Positions 27,083-37,153 are shown, counted from the stretch's first letter. The stretch: DNA of 64,000 bases from Halomarina oriensis (GCF_009791395.1 NZ_WSZK01000026.1:24492-88491), one strand, 5' to 3'. Numbers and translations: made by a program. The notes: generated from the sequence alone by a model not told the origin.

Positions 27083-28651
27083 TCAGGAGACGATGAACTG
27101 ACTGGCGATGTCGACGACCTCCTCCATCGAGCGGGCCGGGTCGAACGCGCCGCCGAACGGGGGCGCGCCGCCGTTGCGCTGGAGCATGATGTAGGTGGCG
27201 TGACGGGCCTCGACACTGTGGATGGAGGCCGCCGCGGCCAGTATCTCGTCGTTCTCGATGAGCGGTGCCGCACCGGCGTACGCGGAGACGCCGACGTTCT
27301 CGATGGTCGCCGACAGGTTCACGAACTCCTCGATGGACGAGTACGGGAACTCGTACTCGGCGGCCTCGACGGGCGTCCCACCGAGGTCCTTGATGGTCGC
27401 GCGGAGCGCTTCGACGTGAGCCACCTCGTGGTCGCGGATCTTCTCGTACTGCTGGTAGGTGCCGTAGCGCGGGCGACCGCCGCTGAACGTCTCCATCCCC
27501 GGACTGCCGAAGCCCTCGAAGTCGTCCTCGCTGTAGATCTTCAGCGCCTCGGTGTAGTAGTTCGCTTCGAGGTGTTCGAGCGTCAGCGCGAAGTTCAGGA
27601 TGTCGACGTCCGTGACGTCGCCCATACCGCCCTTGTCGTCACCGACGCGGGAGGCGAGGCCCGTCATCAGGTCGACGGTGTAGAGTTCGCTCGCACCGTC
27701 GACGACGAACAGGGCGTAGGCCGTCCCGTCGCTCCCCGAGATGTCGAAGCCGTTGACGGCCCCGACGTCGACGCCGAGCGACCCGATGGTCGTCAGGGCG
27801 CTGGTGTCGGGGGAGTCCGGGTTCGCGTTCTGCTGGACGAGCACGTCGAGGTTGCTGTCGATGTCGTACAGCATCGTCGTCTCCGGGTCGGGGACGCTGT
27901 TCGTGTACCCGGCGGCGCTGAGTTGCGGGTCGGTACCCGCGTTCGCGTCGCCCTCCGCGTAGAACGTGTCCGGGTCCTGCCTGATGATGGTCCCGTCGTC
28001 GGCGTTCGTGACGAAGCTGTCGCCATCGGTCGTGACGACGCGAATCGCGTCGGCGACCGGGTTGAAGTCGAAGCCGATGCCGGCCGAGAGGTCCGTGTCG
28101 GGGTAGTCCGCCGGCGACCCCACCGTGTGCGCCGAGACGGACGACGCCCCGCTCGACGGGACGTCCATCCGATAGAGCTGTCCGTGACCGTCGAGCGAGT
28201 ACAGCATCCCGTCGGACGGTCGGTAGTCGAGACCGAGGAGTGTGCGCCCGTCCGCGACACCCTGGACGTGGACCGCGTGGTCCGTCTTTATCGTCCCGGA
28301 GTCGAGGTCGACACCGACGACCGCGTTCCCGTCGTCGGTCGCCAGCAGGGCGAGACCCATCTCCGAGTCCTCGTGCGGGACGAGCGTCAGTCCGTAGATG
28401 GGTGGTTCGTGGTCCGCGGCCGCGACGCCGCTGCCGACGACCGAGAGCGCCACAGCCCCGAGGCCCGCGGCACCTACTCCGTGCATGAACGAGCGTCTGC
28501 TGAGCGCGCTCCCGACGCGCCCGAGCAGTTCCGTCGGTGACTCGTCGCGGTGGGCGTCGTTCGTCCGGTCCCGGTCGCTCCCGTCGTCGACGAGATCGGC
28601 GAAGCTCTCTCCCGACTCGATTCGTGATTCGATGGTGTCCTGGTCCGTCAT
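27083..28651 (-). CDS. Tat-exported DUF4394-ferritin-like fusion protein
   Basis: A 522-residue exported protein in two domains. A long polar N-region precedes a twin-arginine signal (SRRSFMHGVGAAGLG; cleavage near AAADHEP). Residues about 83-350 match DUF4394 (repeated segments on the pattern L-x-G-LDYRPSDGMLYSLDG and IGFDFNPVADAIRVVT). Residues about 360-522 form a ferritin-like four-helix bundle with metal-ligand candidates in LTLEHLEANYY, RDHEVAHVEAL, ATIENVG and HSVEARHA. The combination suggests a metal-binding protein on the outside of the cell. Divergent from gcvT. Start at 28651 preferred over an upstream TTG. Confidence 0.88.
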   Translation of the reverse strand: MTDQDTIESRIESGESFADLVDDGSDRDRTNDAHRDESPTELLGRVGSALSRRSFMHGVGAAGLGAVALSVVGSGVAAADHEPPIYGLTLVPHEDSEMGLALLATDDGNAVVGVDLDSGTIKTDHAVHVQGVADGRTLLGLDYRPSDGMLYSLDGHGQLYRMDVPSSGASSVSAHTVGSPADYPDTDLSAGIGFDFNPVADAIRVVTTDGDSFVTNADDGTIIRQDPDTFYAEGDANAGTDPQLSAAGYTNSVPDPETTMLYDIDSNLDVLVQQNANPDSPDTSALTTIGSLGVDVGAVNGFDISGSDGTAYALFVVDGASELYTVDLMTGLASRVGDDKGGMGDVTDVDILNFALTLEHLEANYYTEALKIYSEDDFEGFGSPGMETFSGGRPRYGTYQQYEKIRDHEVAHVEALRATIKDLGGTPVEAAEYEFPYSSIEEFVNLSATIENVGVSAYAGAAPLIENDEILAAAASIHSVEARHATYIMLQRNGGAPPFGGAFDPARSMEEVVDIASQFIVS

Positions 28652-28895
28652 GGTAGTGTTGTCAACTCGCACCAGACTCTGCTCCGTAGCGGGCAAAAGG
28701 GATATTCCGGATTCGTACCCGACCGAGACCCAAATTCTGTCACCACAGTGATACTGTTCGAGTGTGGAGTATTCACAGTGGAACCGCCGAGCACGAGCGC
28801 GTGCCTCCGCCCGACTTCGTATCTCGATATACGGTTTACACCCGAGACCAGCGCGATTACCAAATCATTACGTCGTTCGCCGCGAGGATGCCGAT

Positions 28896-29972
28896 ATGGC
28901 CCTTCGGATGCCGCCGCTACGCGAGAGACACGCCGAGCGTGGCGCTACGTTCACGGAGTTCGGCGGGTGGGAGATGCCGGTGGAGTTCGACTCCATCCGC
29001 ACGGAACACACCGCCGTCCGCGAGGCCGCGGGGGTCTTCGACGTCTCGCACATGGGCGAGATCCGCGTCGGCGGCCCCGACGCCCTCGAACTGATGCAGC
29101 GGCTGACGACCAACGACGTGACACGCCTCTCGCCCGGCGAGGGCCAGTACTCGGCCGTCGTCGACGACCGGGGAGTCGTCCTCGACGACACCGTCGTCTA
29201 CGACCTCCCCGAGGAGGCGGGCTACCTGTTCGTCCCGAACGCCGGCCACGACGTCCGGATGTACGAGCGGTGGACCGACCACCGTGAGGAGTGGGGCCTC
29301 GACGCCACCGTCGAGGACGCCACCGAGGAGTACGGCATGTTCGCGGTCCAGGGGCCGGACGCCGAGGCCCTCCTCGCCGACGCGGCCGACGAGTCCGTCC
29401 GGGACGTGGGTCGGTTCGAGATCGCCACGACCACCGTCGCGGACGTCCCGGTCCTCGCCGCGCGGACGGGGTACACCGGCGAAGACGGCTTCGAGATACT
29501 CTGCCCGGCCGACGAGAGCAAGGCGGTCTGGTCGGCGTTCGACTGCCAGCCGTGTGGTCTCGGCGCACGCGACACGCTGCGCATCGAACACGGGTTCCTG
29601 CTCTCCGGGCAGGACTTCGACCCCGAGGACGAGCCACGAACCCCCTACGAGGCGGGAATCGGGTTCGTCGTGAAACTCGACGCCGAACCCGCGTTCGTCG
29701 GGCGTGACACGCTCGCGGAGGGGACCGACCCCGAGATGCGGTTCGTCGGCGTCGAACTGCTGGACCGTGGCGTCCCGCGCCACGGCTACGACGTCGCCGA
29801 CGACGGCGAGGTCATCGGCCACCTCACCAGCGGGACGATGAGTCCCACCCTCGACAGACCGGTCGGCCTCGGCTACGTCCCGGCCGAGTACGCGGACCCC
29901 GGCACGCGCGTGCAGGTCGTGGTTCGCGGGAAACACAAACAGGCACGCATCAGCGACACACCGTTCCAATGA
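28896..29972 (+). CDS. gcvT: Glycine cleavage system aminomethyltransferase T protein
   Basis: A 358-residue T protein. It transfers the one-carbon unit from aminomethyl-lipoyl-GcvH to a tetrahydrofolate-type carrier, releasing ammonia. Motifs include [39 protein letters not shown] and the C-terminal PYEAGIGF and [17 protein letters not shown]. The ATG at 28896 gives the normal T-protein N-terminus. The stop overlaps the start of gcvH by 4 nt (ATGA), so the genes are coupled. Confidence 0.96.
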   Translation: MALRMPPLRERHAERGATFTEFGGWEMPVEFDSIRTEHTAVREAAGVFDVSHMGEIRVGGPDALELMQRLTTNDVTRLSPGEGQYSAVVDDRGVVLDDTVVYDLPEEAGYLFVPNAGHDVRMYERWTDHREEWGLDATVEDATEEYGMFAVQGPDAEALLADAADESVRDVGRFEIATTTVADVPVLAARTGYTGEDGFEILCPADESKAVWSAFDCQPCGLGARDTLRIEHGFLLSGQDFDPEDEPRTPYEAGIGFVVKLDAEPAFVGRDTLAEGTDPEMRFVGVELLDRGVPRHGYDVADDGEVIGHLTSGTMSPTLDRPVGLGYVPAEYADPGTRVQVVVRGKHKQARISDTPFQ

Positions 29973-30367
29973 GCTTCGAGACACCGGACGACCTTCGATA
30001 TCTGGAAACGCACGAGTGGGCCCGCGTCGAGAGCGCAGAGGAGTCCGCGACCACCGCTCGAATCGGCATCTCCGACTTCGCACAGGACGAGTTGGGCGAC
30101 GTCGTCTTCGTCGAACTCCCCGAACCGGGCGAGAGCCTCGACCAGGACGCACAGTTCGGCGTCATCGAGTCCATCAAGGCGGTCTCGGACCTCTACGCCC
30201 CGCTCTCGGGCACCGTCAGTGCCGTCAACGAGACGCTGTTCGACGAACCGGAACTCGTCAACGACGACCCCTACGGCGACGGCTGGATGCTCGAACTGGA
30301 GGACGTCGACGAGAGCGAACTCGACGCTCTCCTCGCCGCCGACGCCTACGCCGAACAGATCGACTGA
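29969..30367 (+). CDS. gcvH: Glycine cleavage system H protein
   Basis: A 132-residue lipoyl carrier protein. The lipoylation site is Lys70 in [13 protein letters not shown], with the typical N-terminal YLETHEWAR and C-terminal DPYGDGWM segments. H protein shuttles the aminomethyl group between P, T and L proteins. Translationally coupled to gcvT. No lipoate ligase gene is nearby. Confidence 0.97.
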   Translation: MSFETPDDLRYLETHEWARVESAEESATTARIGISDFAQDELGDVVFVELPEPGESLDQDAQFGVIESIKAVSDLYAPLSGTVSAVNETLFDEPELVNDDPYGDGWMLELEDVDESELDALLAADAYAEQID

Positions 30368-30614
30368 CCAGTAGAACGACGTCGAGACGCCGTCTTTCTG
30401 CCGCTACGGACCGACGAGCGGTCGCTCCGGCACACCGCCGGTAAACCGTATTCGGCGATAGCAAACCGCGGTCGGCGCGTTCGATTCCGCTCGCTCCGTC
30501 CGGCACCGACGTGAGCACCGGGTCGACGGAGGCCGAGGATGCTGGCGAGGAATCGGGGTGGCAGACGCTCGACGTGCTGTCGTCCGTCCTCGCGGGTCGG
30601 CGCGCGCCGGTCGC

Positions 30615-31316
30615 TCAGGCGACCTCCCGCATCGCGTCCAGCATCGCGCTCGTCTCCCGGTCGGTCACCGCCAACGAGTAGCCCTCCGCTCGCGCGAGGG
30701 CGGCGGCGTGCTCCCACACCGCATCCTCCTCGATGTCGTGGAGGACGACGGCCGTCGGCGTCGGCGTGACCACCCGCAACGCGACGAGCGGCGACTCCCC
30801 GCGTGTCACGTTCGTGAACACGAGCGCCCGGTTCGTCGACTGGCCGTACAGTCGGTAGAACTCCTCGGAGGAGAGTCGCGTGATGGCTTCGATGGAGTCG
30901 ATGACGGTGTGGCCGGCGATGGTCGTCGCGGTTCCGGCGACGAGTTCGGTGGCGTCGATGGCGTCGTAGAACCGCTCCAGCGGGATGGCCGTCGGGTACT
31001 CCCGCAGGTCGAGGACGGCGTCGCTGTCGAACCCCGCCGTGAGGACTCGTGCGTGCTGGCGAATCCGGCCACCGCCACGCGACTCGTCGATGTCGAGCAG
31101 GCCGTCGACCATCCGGCGGACGACGGCGATACCGGGGTTCTGTCGCCGGCCGGACTCGTAGTCCGAGACGACCGACGGCGAGACGTCGAGGTGGTCGGCG
31201 AGCGTCGTCTGGGCCACGTCGAAGTCCGTCCGCCACTTCCGGAGCGTCCCGCCGGGGTCGTCGCTCGTCACGACTTCGCCGGCCATCTGCTGTGCGAGCG
31301 TCCGTCGCGGGTCCAT
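30615..31316 (-). CDS. XRE-type HTH transcriptional regulator
   Basis: A 233-residue regulator. An HTH of XRE/Cro type covers about residues 25-65 (TLADHLDVSPSVVSDYESGRR). The remaining part (RGESPLVALRVVTPTPTAVVLHD) is a ligand-binding-like domain typical of archaeal XRE proteins. Its divergent partner is radB; their starts are 123 nt apart, so it could control radB or itself. Effector unknown. Confidence 0.9.
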   Translation of the reverse strand: MDPRRTLAQQMAGEVVTSDDPGGTLRKWRTDFDVAQTTLADHLDVSPSVVSDYESGRRQNPGIAVVRRMVDGLLDIDESRGGGRIRQHARVLTAGFDSDAVLDLREYPTAIPLERFYDAIDATELVAGTATTIAGHTVIDSIEAITRLSSEEFYRLYGQSTNRALVFTNVTRGESPLVALRVVTPTPTAVVLHDIEEDAVWEHAAALARAEGYSLAVTDRETSAMLDAMREVA

Positions 31317-31407
31317 GCCGGGAGCGGGCGGGCGGGCCGGAAAGGCGTGCCGACTCCACACCGTCCGACCGTCGCCGTCGGGTGGTCGACCGGCACGTAT
31401 CGGGGAG

Positions 31408-31416
31408 GTTTTTATC
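31408..31416 (+). promoter_or_regulatory. TATA box for radB
   Basis: GTTTTTATC is centred 28 nt before the GTG at 31440, supporting that non-ATG start and a leaderless transcript. Confidence 0.6.
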
Positions 31417-31439
31417 GTCACCTCACCAAGCCGCGAGCA

Positions 31440-32132
31440 GTGAGCGACCACATCTCGACCGGGTGTGCGCCCGTCGACGACCTGCTGGGTGGCGGTCTCG
31501 AACGCGGCGCGGTGACGCAGGTGTACGGCGCGCCCGCCGCCGGCAAGACGAACATCGCCCTCTCGGCGGCCGTCGGCGTCGCCGCCTCGGGGTCGAGTGT
31601 GCTCTACATCGACACCGAGGGCATCTCCCCCGACCGCTTCGAGCAGTTGGCCCGGTCGGTCGCCGGCGACGAGGGAGTCGACGAACTCGCCTCGCGGGTC
31701 ATCGTCAGCGACGCACTCGACTTCGAGGAGCAGGAGGAGGCCGTCAAGGACGCCGCAGAGGTGGCCTCGCAGGTCGACCTCGTCGTCCTCGACAGTGCCA
31801 CCGGCTTCTACCGCCTCGAACGCGACAACGACGACGAGGGAGCCACCCTCCGGAAGGTCGTCCGCCAGATAACCCACCTGCTGAGCCTCGCGCGGCGACA
31901 CGACGTCGCGGTGCTCATCACGAACCAGGTGTTCACCGACCCGGACAGCGACCGCTCGCGTGGGCTCGGCGGCCACACGCTGAGTCACTGGTCGGCGGCC
32001 GTCGTCCGTCTCGAACGGTTCCGCGGCGGGAACCGCCGGGCGACGCTGGAGAAACACCGCTCGAAACCCGCCGGCGGGTCCGCCCGGTTCCGTATCACCG
32101 ACGACGGCCTGGTCGCGGCGGACGACACGTAG
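31440..32132 (+). CDS. radB: DNA repair and recombination protein RadB
   Basis: A 230-residue RadA paralogue that helps load or regulate the archaeal recombinase RadA in homologous recombination. The Walker A box GAPAAGKT is at residues 30-37; Walker B is in VDLVVLDSATGFY, and RRATLEKHRSKPAGGSARFRI is the conserved end. It lacks the N-terminal DNA-binding domain of RadA, as expected of RadB. It starts with GTG at 31440. The next gene downstream encodes a RuvC-like protein. Confidence 0.95.
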   Translation: MSDHISTGCAPVDDLLGGGLERGAVTQVYGAPAAGKTNIALSAAVGVAASGSSVLYIDTEGISPDRFEQLARSVAGDEGVDELASRVIVSDALDFEEQEEAVKDAAEVASQVDLVVLDSATGFYRLERDNDDEGATLRKVVRQITHLLSLARRHDVAVLITNQVFTDPDSDRSRGLGGHTLSHWSAAVVRLERFRGGNRRATLEKHRSKPAGGSARFRITDDGLVAADDT

Positions 32133-32178
32133 CGTCGAGTCGGGGGCCGGTCGGCCCGAACACGGCGAACGCGGGAGA

Positions 32179-32187
32179 GTTTTTACT
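32179..32187 (+). promoter_or_regulatory. TATA box for the RuvC-like gene
   Basis: GTTTTTACT is centred about 26 nt before the GTG at 32209. The gene therefore has its own leaderless promoter in addition to any read-through from radB. Confidence 0.55.
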
Positions 32188-32208
32188 GGTCGGCGGGCAA
32201 CGTCGCTC

Positions 32209-32958
32209 GTGATAGTCGTCGCCACGACGGACTTCGAGGTGTACCACGGCGTCGTCAACGAGTTGCGCGACCGGTCGGTCGAGTTCACCACACAGGAGGT
32301 CGAAGAGCCACTGCCCGAAGCGACGACGCTGCTCGTCACCGGTCCCGACGACGAGGTGTACCCCGAACAGCTATCGGTCGACGTGGTCCGTGCCGACCCC
32401 GAGGACCCCCGCCGGGCGGTCGAGGAGGCGCTGGCGCTCATCCGCGACGGCGAGGACCGGGTCGTCGTCGGCATCGACCCCGGCGACAGACCGGGGGTCG
32501 CCGTTCTCGTCGGCGACACCGTCGTCGCGGCGTTTCAGGTGCCCGTCTCGGAGGTGGCGGCCGTCGTCGAGCGCGAACTGGAGGACACCGTCGACCCGAC
32601 GGTCCGCATCGGTGACGGGGCGCGACTCGACGGGTCGCGTATCGTCGAGGACCTGGGCGACGTGCCGCTGGAACTCGTCGACGAGACGGGGACGACGCCG
32701 TACCTCGGGACCGGTGCGCGAGGCATGGGCGACGTGCTCGCGGCGGTCAACATCGCCCGACGCTCGGGCGAGCGTATCGAGGGCCGGGACATCACGCCGA
32801 CGAAAGGCGAGATTCAGGTCATCAAACGCCGGTCGCGCGAACAGAGCGAGGGCGACCGGACCATCACCGAGGGCCTCGCACGCCGAGTGGCACGCGGTGA
32901 ACTGACGATGGACGAGGCGCTCGACGAACACCGAAGCGACGAGGACGGCGAGACGTAG
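32209..32958 (+). CDS. RuvC/RNase H-fold-like protein downstream of radB
   Basis: A 249-residue protein not recognised as a characterised family. The central part resembles a RuvC-type RNase H fold: GIDPG with Asp90 followed by VAVLVGDTVVAAF, an acidic Glu159 in DETGTTP, and Asp175 in a helix reading GDVLAAVNIA, comparable to the DALAIAI helix of RuvC. Residues 1-80 form another alpha/beta region. The last 60 are charged and helical. The order D-E-D and the radB neighbour suggest a nucleic-acid-processing role; this is inference. GTG start. Confidence 0.72.
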   Translation: MIVVATTDFEVYHGVVNELRDRSVEFTTQEVEEPLPEATTLLVTGPDDEVYPEQLSVDVVRADPEDPRRAVEEALALIRDGEDRVVVGIDPGDRPGVAVLVGDTVVAAFQVPVSEVAAVVERELEDTVDPTVRIGDGARLDGSRIVEDLGDVPLELVDETGTTPYLGTGARGMGDVLAAVNIARRSGERIEGRDITPTKGEIQVIKRRSREQSEGDRTITEGLARRVARGELTMDEALDEHRSDEDGET

Positions 32959-32972
32959 TCGGGACGCCCGGC

Positions 32973-34295
32973 TCACCGGTCCCGTGCCACCGTCTCTGCC
33001 CGGTCCATCACCTCACGGACGGGGAGCCCCGTCTCGCGAGCGACGGCGAGTGCGTCGTCGAACTCCGCGCTCACGTCGAAGCGCTCCTCGCCCGCGCTAG
33101 CGAGTTTCACCGACACCTCGTAGCGCTCGCCGTCGACGGCGAGCGTGACCGTCTCGAACTCCCGGTCGGCGACGAAGCGGTGACTGACGCCCGTCTCGCG
33201 GACGCCGAGCGTGCCCGTCTCCTCGGCGAGTCGCCGGGCGACGCGTTCGGCGTCCTCGGCTTTCACCACGACCTTCACGAGGTGGCCGGGGCGGGACTTC
33301 TTCATCGTCGTCGGGAGCACCGTCACGTCGCGTGCGCCGACCTCGGCGAGCGTCTCGTGGAGACTGCCGAGCACCTCGGGGGTCACGTCGTCGACGTTCG
33401 TCTCCAGCACCCGGACGGGGTCGCGGCGCAGGCCGCCCGCCGCCTCGCCGACGATGCCCCGGAGAACGTTCGGGTACTCGGGGACGTCGTAACCGCCCGC
33501 GCCGTACCCGGAGGTCTCGACGCGCATCGTGGGAAGCGTCTCGACGCCCTCGGCGAGATGTGCGAGCAGCGCCGCACCCGTCGGCGTGAGCAGTTCCATC
33601 TCGACGGGGCCGCCACGGAGCGACCACGACGCGTCGTCCGCGAGGTTCAGCGTCGCGGGCGTCGGGACCGGGTAGGTGCCGTGACTCATCGTCACCTCGC
33701 CGCCGCCGGTGGCGAGCGGCGTCGTCACGACGCGTTCGACTCCGAGGTCGTCGAGCAGGAGACAGACGCCGACGACGTCCGCGACGGCGTCGTCCGCGCC
33801 GACCTCGTGGAAGTGCGTCTCGTCGAGGTCGGTGCCGTGGACCCGCGCTTCGGCCTCCCCGAGTCGCTCGAAGACGGCGAGTACGTCGTGCTCGACAGAG
33901 GCGGAGAGGGCCATCCCCTCGACCAACTCGACGACTTCGGGGTAGGTCCGGAGTGCGCCCCGGCCCTCCGCGTGGTCACCTCCGTGAGCGTGGTCGTGGC
34001 TGTGCTCATGGTGGTGAGCGTGGTCGTGGTCCTCGTCGTCGCCGTGGTGGTGGGCGTCGGACACTCCTTCGTCGTCGCCGTGGTCCACACCGTCTCCCAC
34101 GTCGCCCCCGTCGAGTCGGACGACGACCCGCGTGGCGAGGATGCCGTTCTTCTCGGTCGCACCGACGTCGTAGTGGACCGGGAGCGCCGCTTCGACCGAG
34201 TCGAGGACGGCCGGGTCCGCGCCGGCGGCGAGCAGTGCACCGAGGAGCATGTCGCCGCTGGCACCCATCCGACCGTCGAAGGCGAGCGTTCGCAT
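32973..34295 (-). CDS. larC: Nickel insertion protein LarC (DUF111)
   Basis: A 440-residue LarC-type protein, which in the lactate racemase pathway inserts nickel into the pincer cofactor. Motifs are the N-terminal FDGRMGASGDMLLGALL, the HFHEVGADDAVADVVG segment, ATGGGEVTMSHGTYPVP, and the LETNVDDVTPEVLG and TMKKSRPGHLVKVV blocks of the C-terminal part. Residues 72-108 hold 14 His with many Asp, a likely nickel-binding insert. No larA, larB or larE lies nearby, so its client enzyme may be elsewhere. ATG at 34295. Confidence 0.93.
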   Translation of the reverse strand: MRTLAFDGRMGASGDMLLGALLAAGADPAVLDSVEAALPVHYDVGATEKNGILATRVVVRLDGGDVGDGVDHGDDEGVSDAHHHGDDEDHDHAHHHEHSHDHAHGGDHAEGRGALRTYPEVVELVEGMALSASVEHDVLAVFERLGEAEARVHGTDLDETHFHEVGADDAVADVVGVCLLLDDLGVERVVTTPLATGGGEVTMSHGTYPVPTPATLNLADDASWSLRGGPVEMELLTPTGAALLAHLAEGVETLPTMRVETSGYGAGGYDVPEYPNVLRGIVGEAAGGLRRDPVRVLETNVDDVTPEVLGSLHETLAEVGARDVTVLPTTMKKSRPGHLVKVVVKAEDAERVARRLAEETGTLGVRETGVSHRFVADREFETVTLAVDGERYEVSVKLASAGEERFDVSAEFDDALAVARETGLPVREVMDRAETVARDR

Positions 34296-34590
34296 GGGTG
34301 CTCTCGGACCGGACGGGGCTAAAGCGCCGCGACACGCCGGGGAGTACCCACCGAGCAGGGCCGGTAGCGACGGACTACCACGGCGAACGGGTCGGAGAGC
34401 GGCCGGACGAGTCGTCGCGGTGGTGAACGACACGGTTCGCAAGCCCGGGTGACTTGCCCGGTAGCGACCCAATTACGAGACGGGAGACCGACGTTCTCGG
34501 TCGTATCGACCGTCACATTCGCGTACGTGTGTGACACATGAGCAAAAGGGATATGTCCGGCGACACCGGATTCCCACACACAACCCCGTA

Positions 34591-36810
34591 ATGAACGAAG
34601 TCCAACTAGAGGTGGCGAAGGCGTACCCGAACGACTCGGGCCGCGGCATCGCACGCCTCGACCCGGATACGCTGTTACACCTGAAGCTGAGCCCAGGAGA
34701 TATCATCGAGATAGAGGGCGGCGAGCGCACCGCCGCGAAGGTCTGGCGGGCCGACCGTCAGGACTGGAACACCGACACCGTCCGCATCGACGGCTTCACC
34801 CGCCAGAACGCCGACGTCGGTATCGGCGAGCGCGTCACCATCCGCAAGGCCGAGGCGACGAAGGCCGACAAACTCGTCCTCGCGCCACCCGAGGAGGCGT
34901 CTGTCCAGTTCGGCTCCGACGCCGCCGGCATGGTCAAACGCCAGATTCTCAAGCGACCCGTCGTCGAACGCGACATCGTGCCGGTGATGTCCTCCACGAA
35001 CCACCCGTTCATGCGCTCGCCCGGGCAGGCGATTCCGCTCATCGCCGTCGAGACCGACCCGGAGGGCGTCTGTCTCATTACCGAAGATACGGAAGTCGAA
35101 CTCCGAGAGGAGCCGATTTCGGGCTTCGAGAAGACCGGCGGCGGCATCACCTACGAGGATATCGGCGGTCTCCAGGGCGAGATCCAGCGCGTCCGCGAGA
35201 TGGTCGAACTGCCGATGAAACACCCCCAGATATTCAAGAAACTCGGCATCGAGCCGCCACAGGGGGTGCTCCTGCACGGTCCGCCCGGCACCGGGAAGAC
35301 GCTGCTGGCGAAGGCCGTCGCCAACGAGACGTCGGCGAGTTTCTTCTCCATCGCCGGCCCGGAGATCATCTCGAAGTACTACGGCGAGTCCGAACAGCAG
35401 TTGCGCGAGATATTCGAGGACGCCAGCGAGGAGTCGCCCTCCATCATCTTCATCGACGAACTCGACTCCATCGCCCCCAAACGCGAGGACGTGACGGGCG
35501 AGGTCGAACGCCGCGTCGTCGCCCAGTTGCTGACGATGATGGACGGTCTCGAATCGCGTGGCCAGGTCATCGTCATCGCGGCGACGAACCGTGTCGACTC
35601 CGTCGACCCCGCCCTCCGTCGTCCGGGTCGCTTCGACCGCGAGATCGAGATCGGCGTCCCCGACGAGGTGGGTCGCAAGGAGGTCCTCCAGATTCACACC
35701 CGCGGGATGCCGCTCTCGGACGACGTGAGCCTCGACCACCTCGCCGACGAGACCCACGGGTTCGTCGGGGCGGACATCGAGAGCCTGACGAAGGAGGCGG
35801 CGATGAAGGCACTTCGACGCTACCTCCCCGAAATCGACCTCGACGAGGAGGACATCCCGCCGAGCCTCATCGACAAGATGATCATCAAACGGGACGACTT
35901 CCGCGGCGCGCTCAACGAGGTCGACCCGTCGGCGATGCGGGAGGTGCTGGTCGAACTCCCGAAGATCACTTGGGACCACGTCGGTGGGCTGGACCACGCC
36001 AAACAGCAGGTCCAGGAGTCCGTCGAGTGGCCGATGAACTCCCCCGAGCGGTTCGCCCGGATGGGCGTCAGTCCGCCGTCGGGCGTGTTGCTCTACGGGC
36101 CGCCGGGGACCGGCAAGACGCTGATGGCGAAGGCCGTCGCCAACGAGACGAACGCGAACTTCATCTCGGTGCGTGGCCCGCAGCTGCTCTCGAAGTGGGT
36201 CGGGGAGAGCGAGAAGGCCATCCGGCAGACGTTCCGGAAGGCCCGGCAGGTGGCCCCGACGGTCATCTTCTTCGACGAACTCGACTCGCTGGCCCCCGGT
36301 CGGGGCGGCGACGTCGGGTCGAACGTCTCCGAACGGGTCGTCAACCAGCTCCTGACCGAACTCGACGGGCTGGAGGAGATGGAGAACGTGATGGTCATCG
36401 GCGCGACGAACCGCCCGGACATGATCGACCCGGCGCTCATCCGCTCGGGCCGGTTCGACCGTCTGGTGTTCATCGGCGAACCCGAACTCGAAGGTCGAGA
36501 ACAGATCCTCCGTATCCACACGGACGACACGCCGATGGCTCCCGACGTGAGCCTGCGTGAACTCGCCGAACTCACCTCCGGCTACGTCGGGTCGGACATC
36601 GAGTCCATCGCCCGCGAGGCGGCCATCGAAGCGCTCCGGGAGGACCACGACGCCGACGAGGTCGAGATGCGTCACTTCCGGACCGCCATGGAGTCGGTCC
36701 GCCCGACCATCAACGACGACATCCGGGCGTACTACGAGGACATCGCCGACCAGTTCCGCGGCGGCACGCGCGGCCCCGAGCAGTCGACGGGCCGCATCGG
36801 CTTCCAGTAG
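34591..36810 (+). CDS. AAA ATPase of the CDC48 family
   Basis: A 739-residue Cdc48/p97-type unfoldase. An N domain (double-psi barrel, about residues 1-190) is followed by D1 with Walker A GPPGTGKT (230-237) and Walker B FIDELDS (287-293), and D2 with Walker A near 503-510 and FFDELDS. Arg-finger helices are present in both rings. It remodels or unfolds proteins, feeding the proteasome in archaea. Haloarchaea usually have several paralogues. The C-terminus is short and lacks the eukaryotic tail. Confidence 0.97.
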   Translation: MNEVQLEVAKAYPNDSGRGIARLDPDTLLHLKLSPGDIIEIEGGERTAAKVWRADRQDWNTDTVRIDGFTRQNADVGIGERVTIRKAEATKADKLVLAPPEEASVQFGSDAAGMVKRQILKRPVVERDIVPVMSSTNHPFMRSPGQAIPLIAVETDPEGVCLITEDTEVELREEPISGFEKTGGGITYEDIGGLQGEIQRVREMVELPMKHPQIFKKLGIEPPQGVLLHGPPGTGKTLLAKAVANETSASFFSIAGPEIISKYYGESEQQLREIFEDASEESPSIIFIDELDSIAPKREDVTGEVERRVVAQLLTMMDGLESRGQVIVIAATNRVDSVDPALRRPGRFDREIEIGVPDEVGRKEVLQIHTRGMPLSDDVSLDHLADETHGFVGADIESLTKEAAMKALRRYLPEIDLDEEDIPPSLIDKMIIKRDDFRGALNEVDPSAMREVLVELPKITWDHVGGLDHAKQQVQESVEWPMNSPERFARMGVSPPSGVLLYGPPGTGKTLMAKAVANETNANFISVRGPQLLSKWVGESEKAIRQTFRKARQVAPTVIFFDELDSLAPGRGGDVGSNVSERVVNQLLTELDGLEEMENVMVIGATNRPDMIDPALIRSGRFDRLVFIGEPELEGREQILRIHTDDTPMAPDVSLRELAELTSGYVGSDIESIAREAAIEALREDHDADEVEMRHFRTAMESVRPTINDDIRAYYEDIADQFRGGTRGPEQSTGRIGFQ

Positions 36811-37153
36811 GACACCACCACTGTTTCCGTCGGGGACCTCCCTCGCTCGCGGTTCCGCGAAGCGGAACACGCTCGCTCGGTCGAACCCCGAGCAGAAACG
36901 TGGGAAAAACTGCGCTCGCGTCGGCGCACGCTGTCGCGGTGCGCCTCGCTCGCGTGAACCGGCGCTCGCTACCGTTCACGCCGGACGTAAGCTACTGCGC
37001 CGCTTGAGGTGACCACTCGGCAGACGCCGTTCTGAAGAGCTTTGCCGAGTTTCGTACGTAGCCTCGGACATCATGGGTTAGGGCACACTCGAAACCGTGG
37101 ATGGGGAGGGGAAACGTCCGCGAGCGACGGAACCCTCCGCAGAAAAAGTGGTT
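36811..37153. other. Intergenic region with a GC-rich hairpin
   Basis: A 343-nt gap between the convergent Cdc48 and PhoU genes. It contains a perfect 7-bp hairpin GTTCCGC-GAA-GCGGAAC (36852-36868) and several CGCTCGC-type low-complexity repeats common between haloarchaeal genes. No open frame with coding character, tRNA or promoter was seen. The hairpin might act in transcript end formation. Confidence 0.4.

Noticed and set aside
34675..36870. 731-residue minus-strand open frame opposite Cdc48
   Set aside because: Antisense of a highly conserved AAA ATPase; composition is typical of a haloarchaeal antisense shadow.
36840..36970. CGCTCGC-rich tracts as a mobile repeat
   Set aside because: They are ordinary low-complexity haloarchaeal intergenic sequence without defined ends or target duplications.
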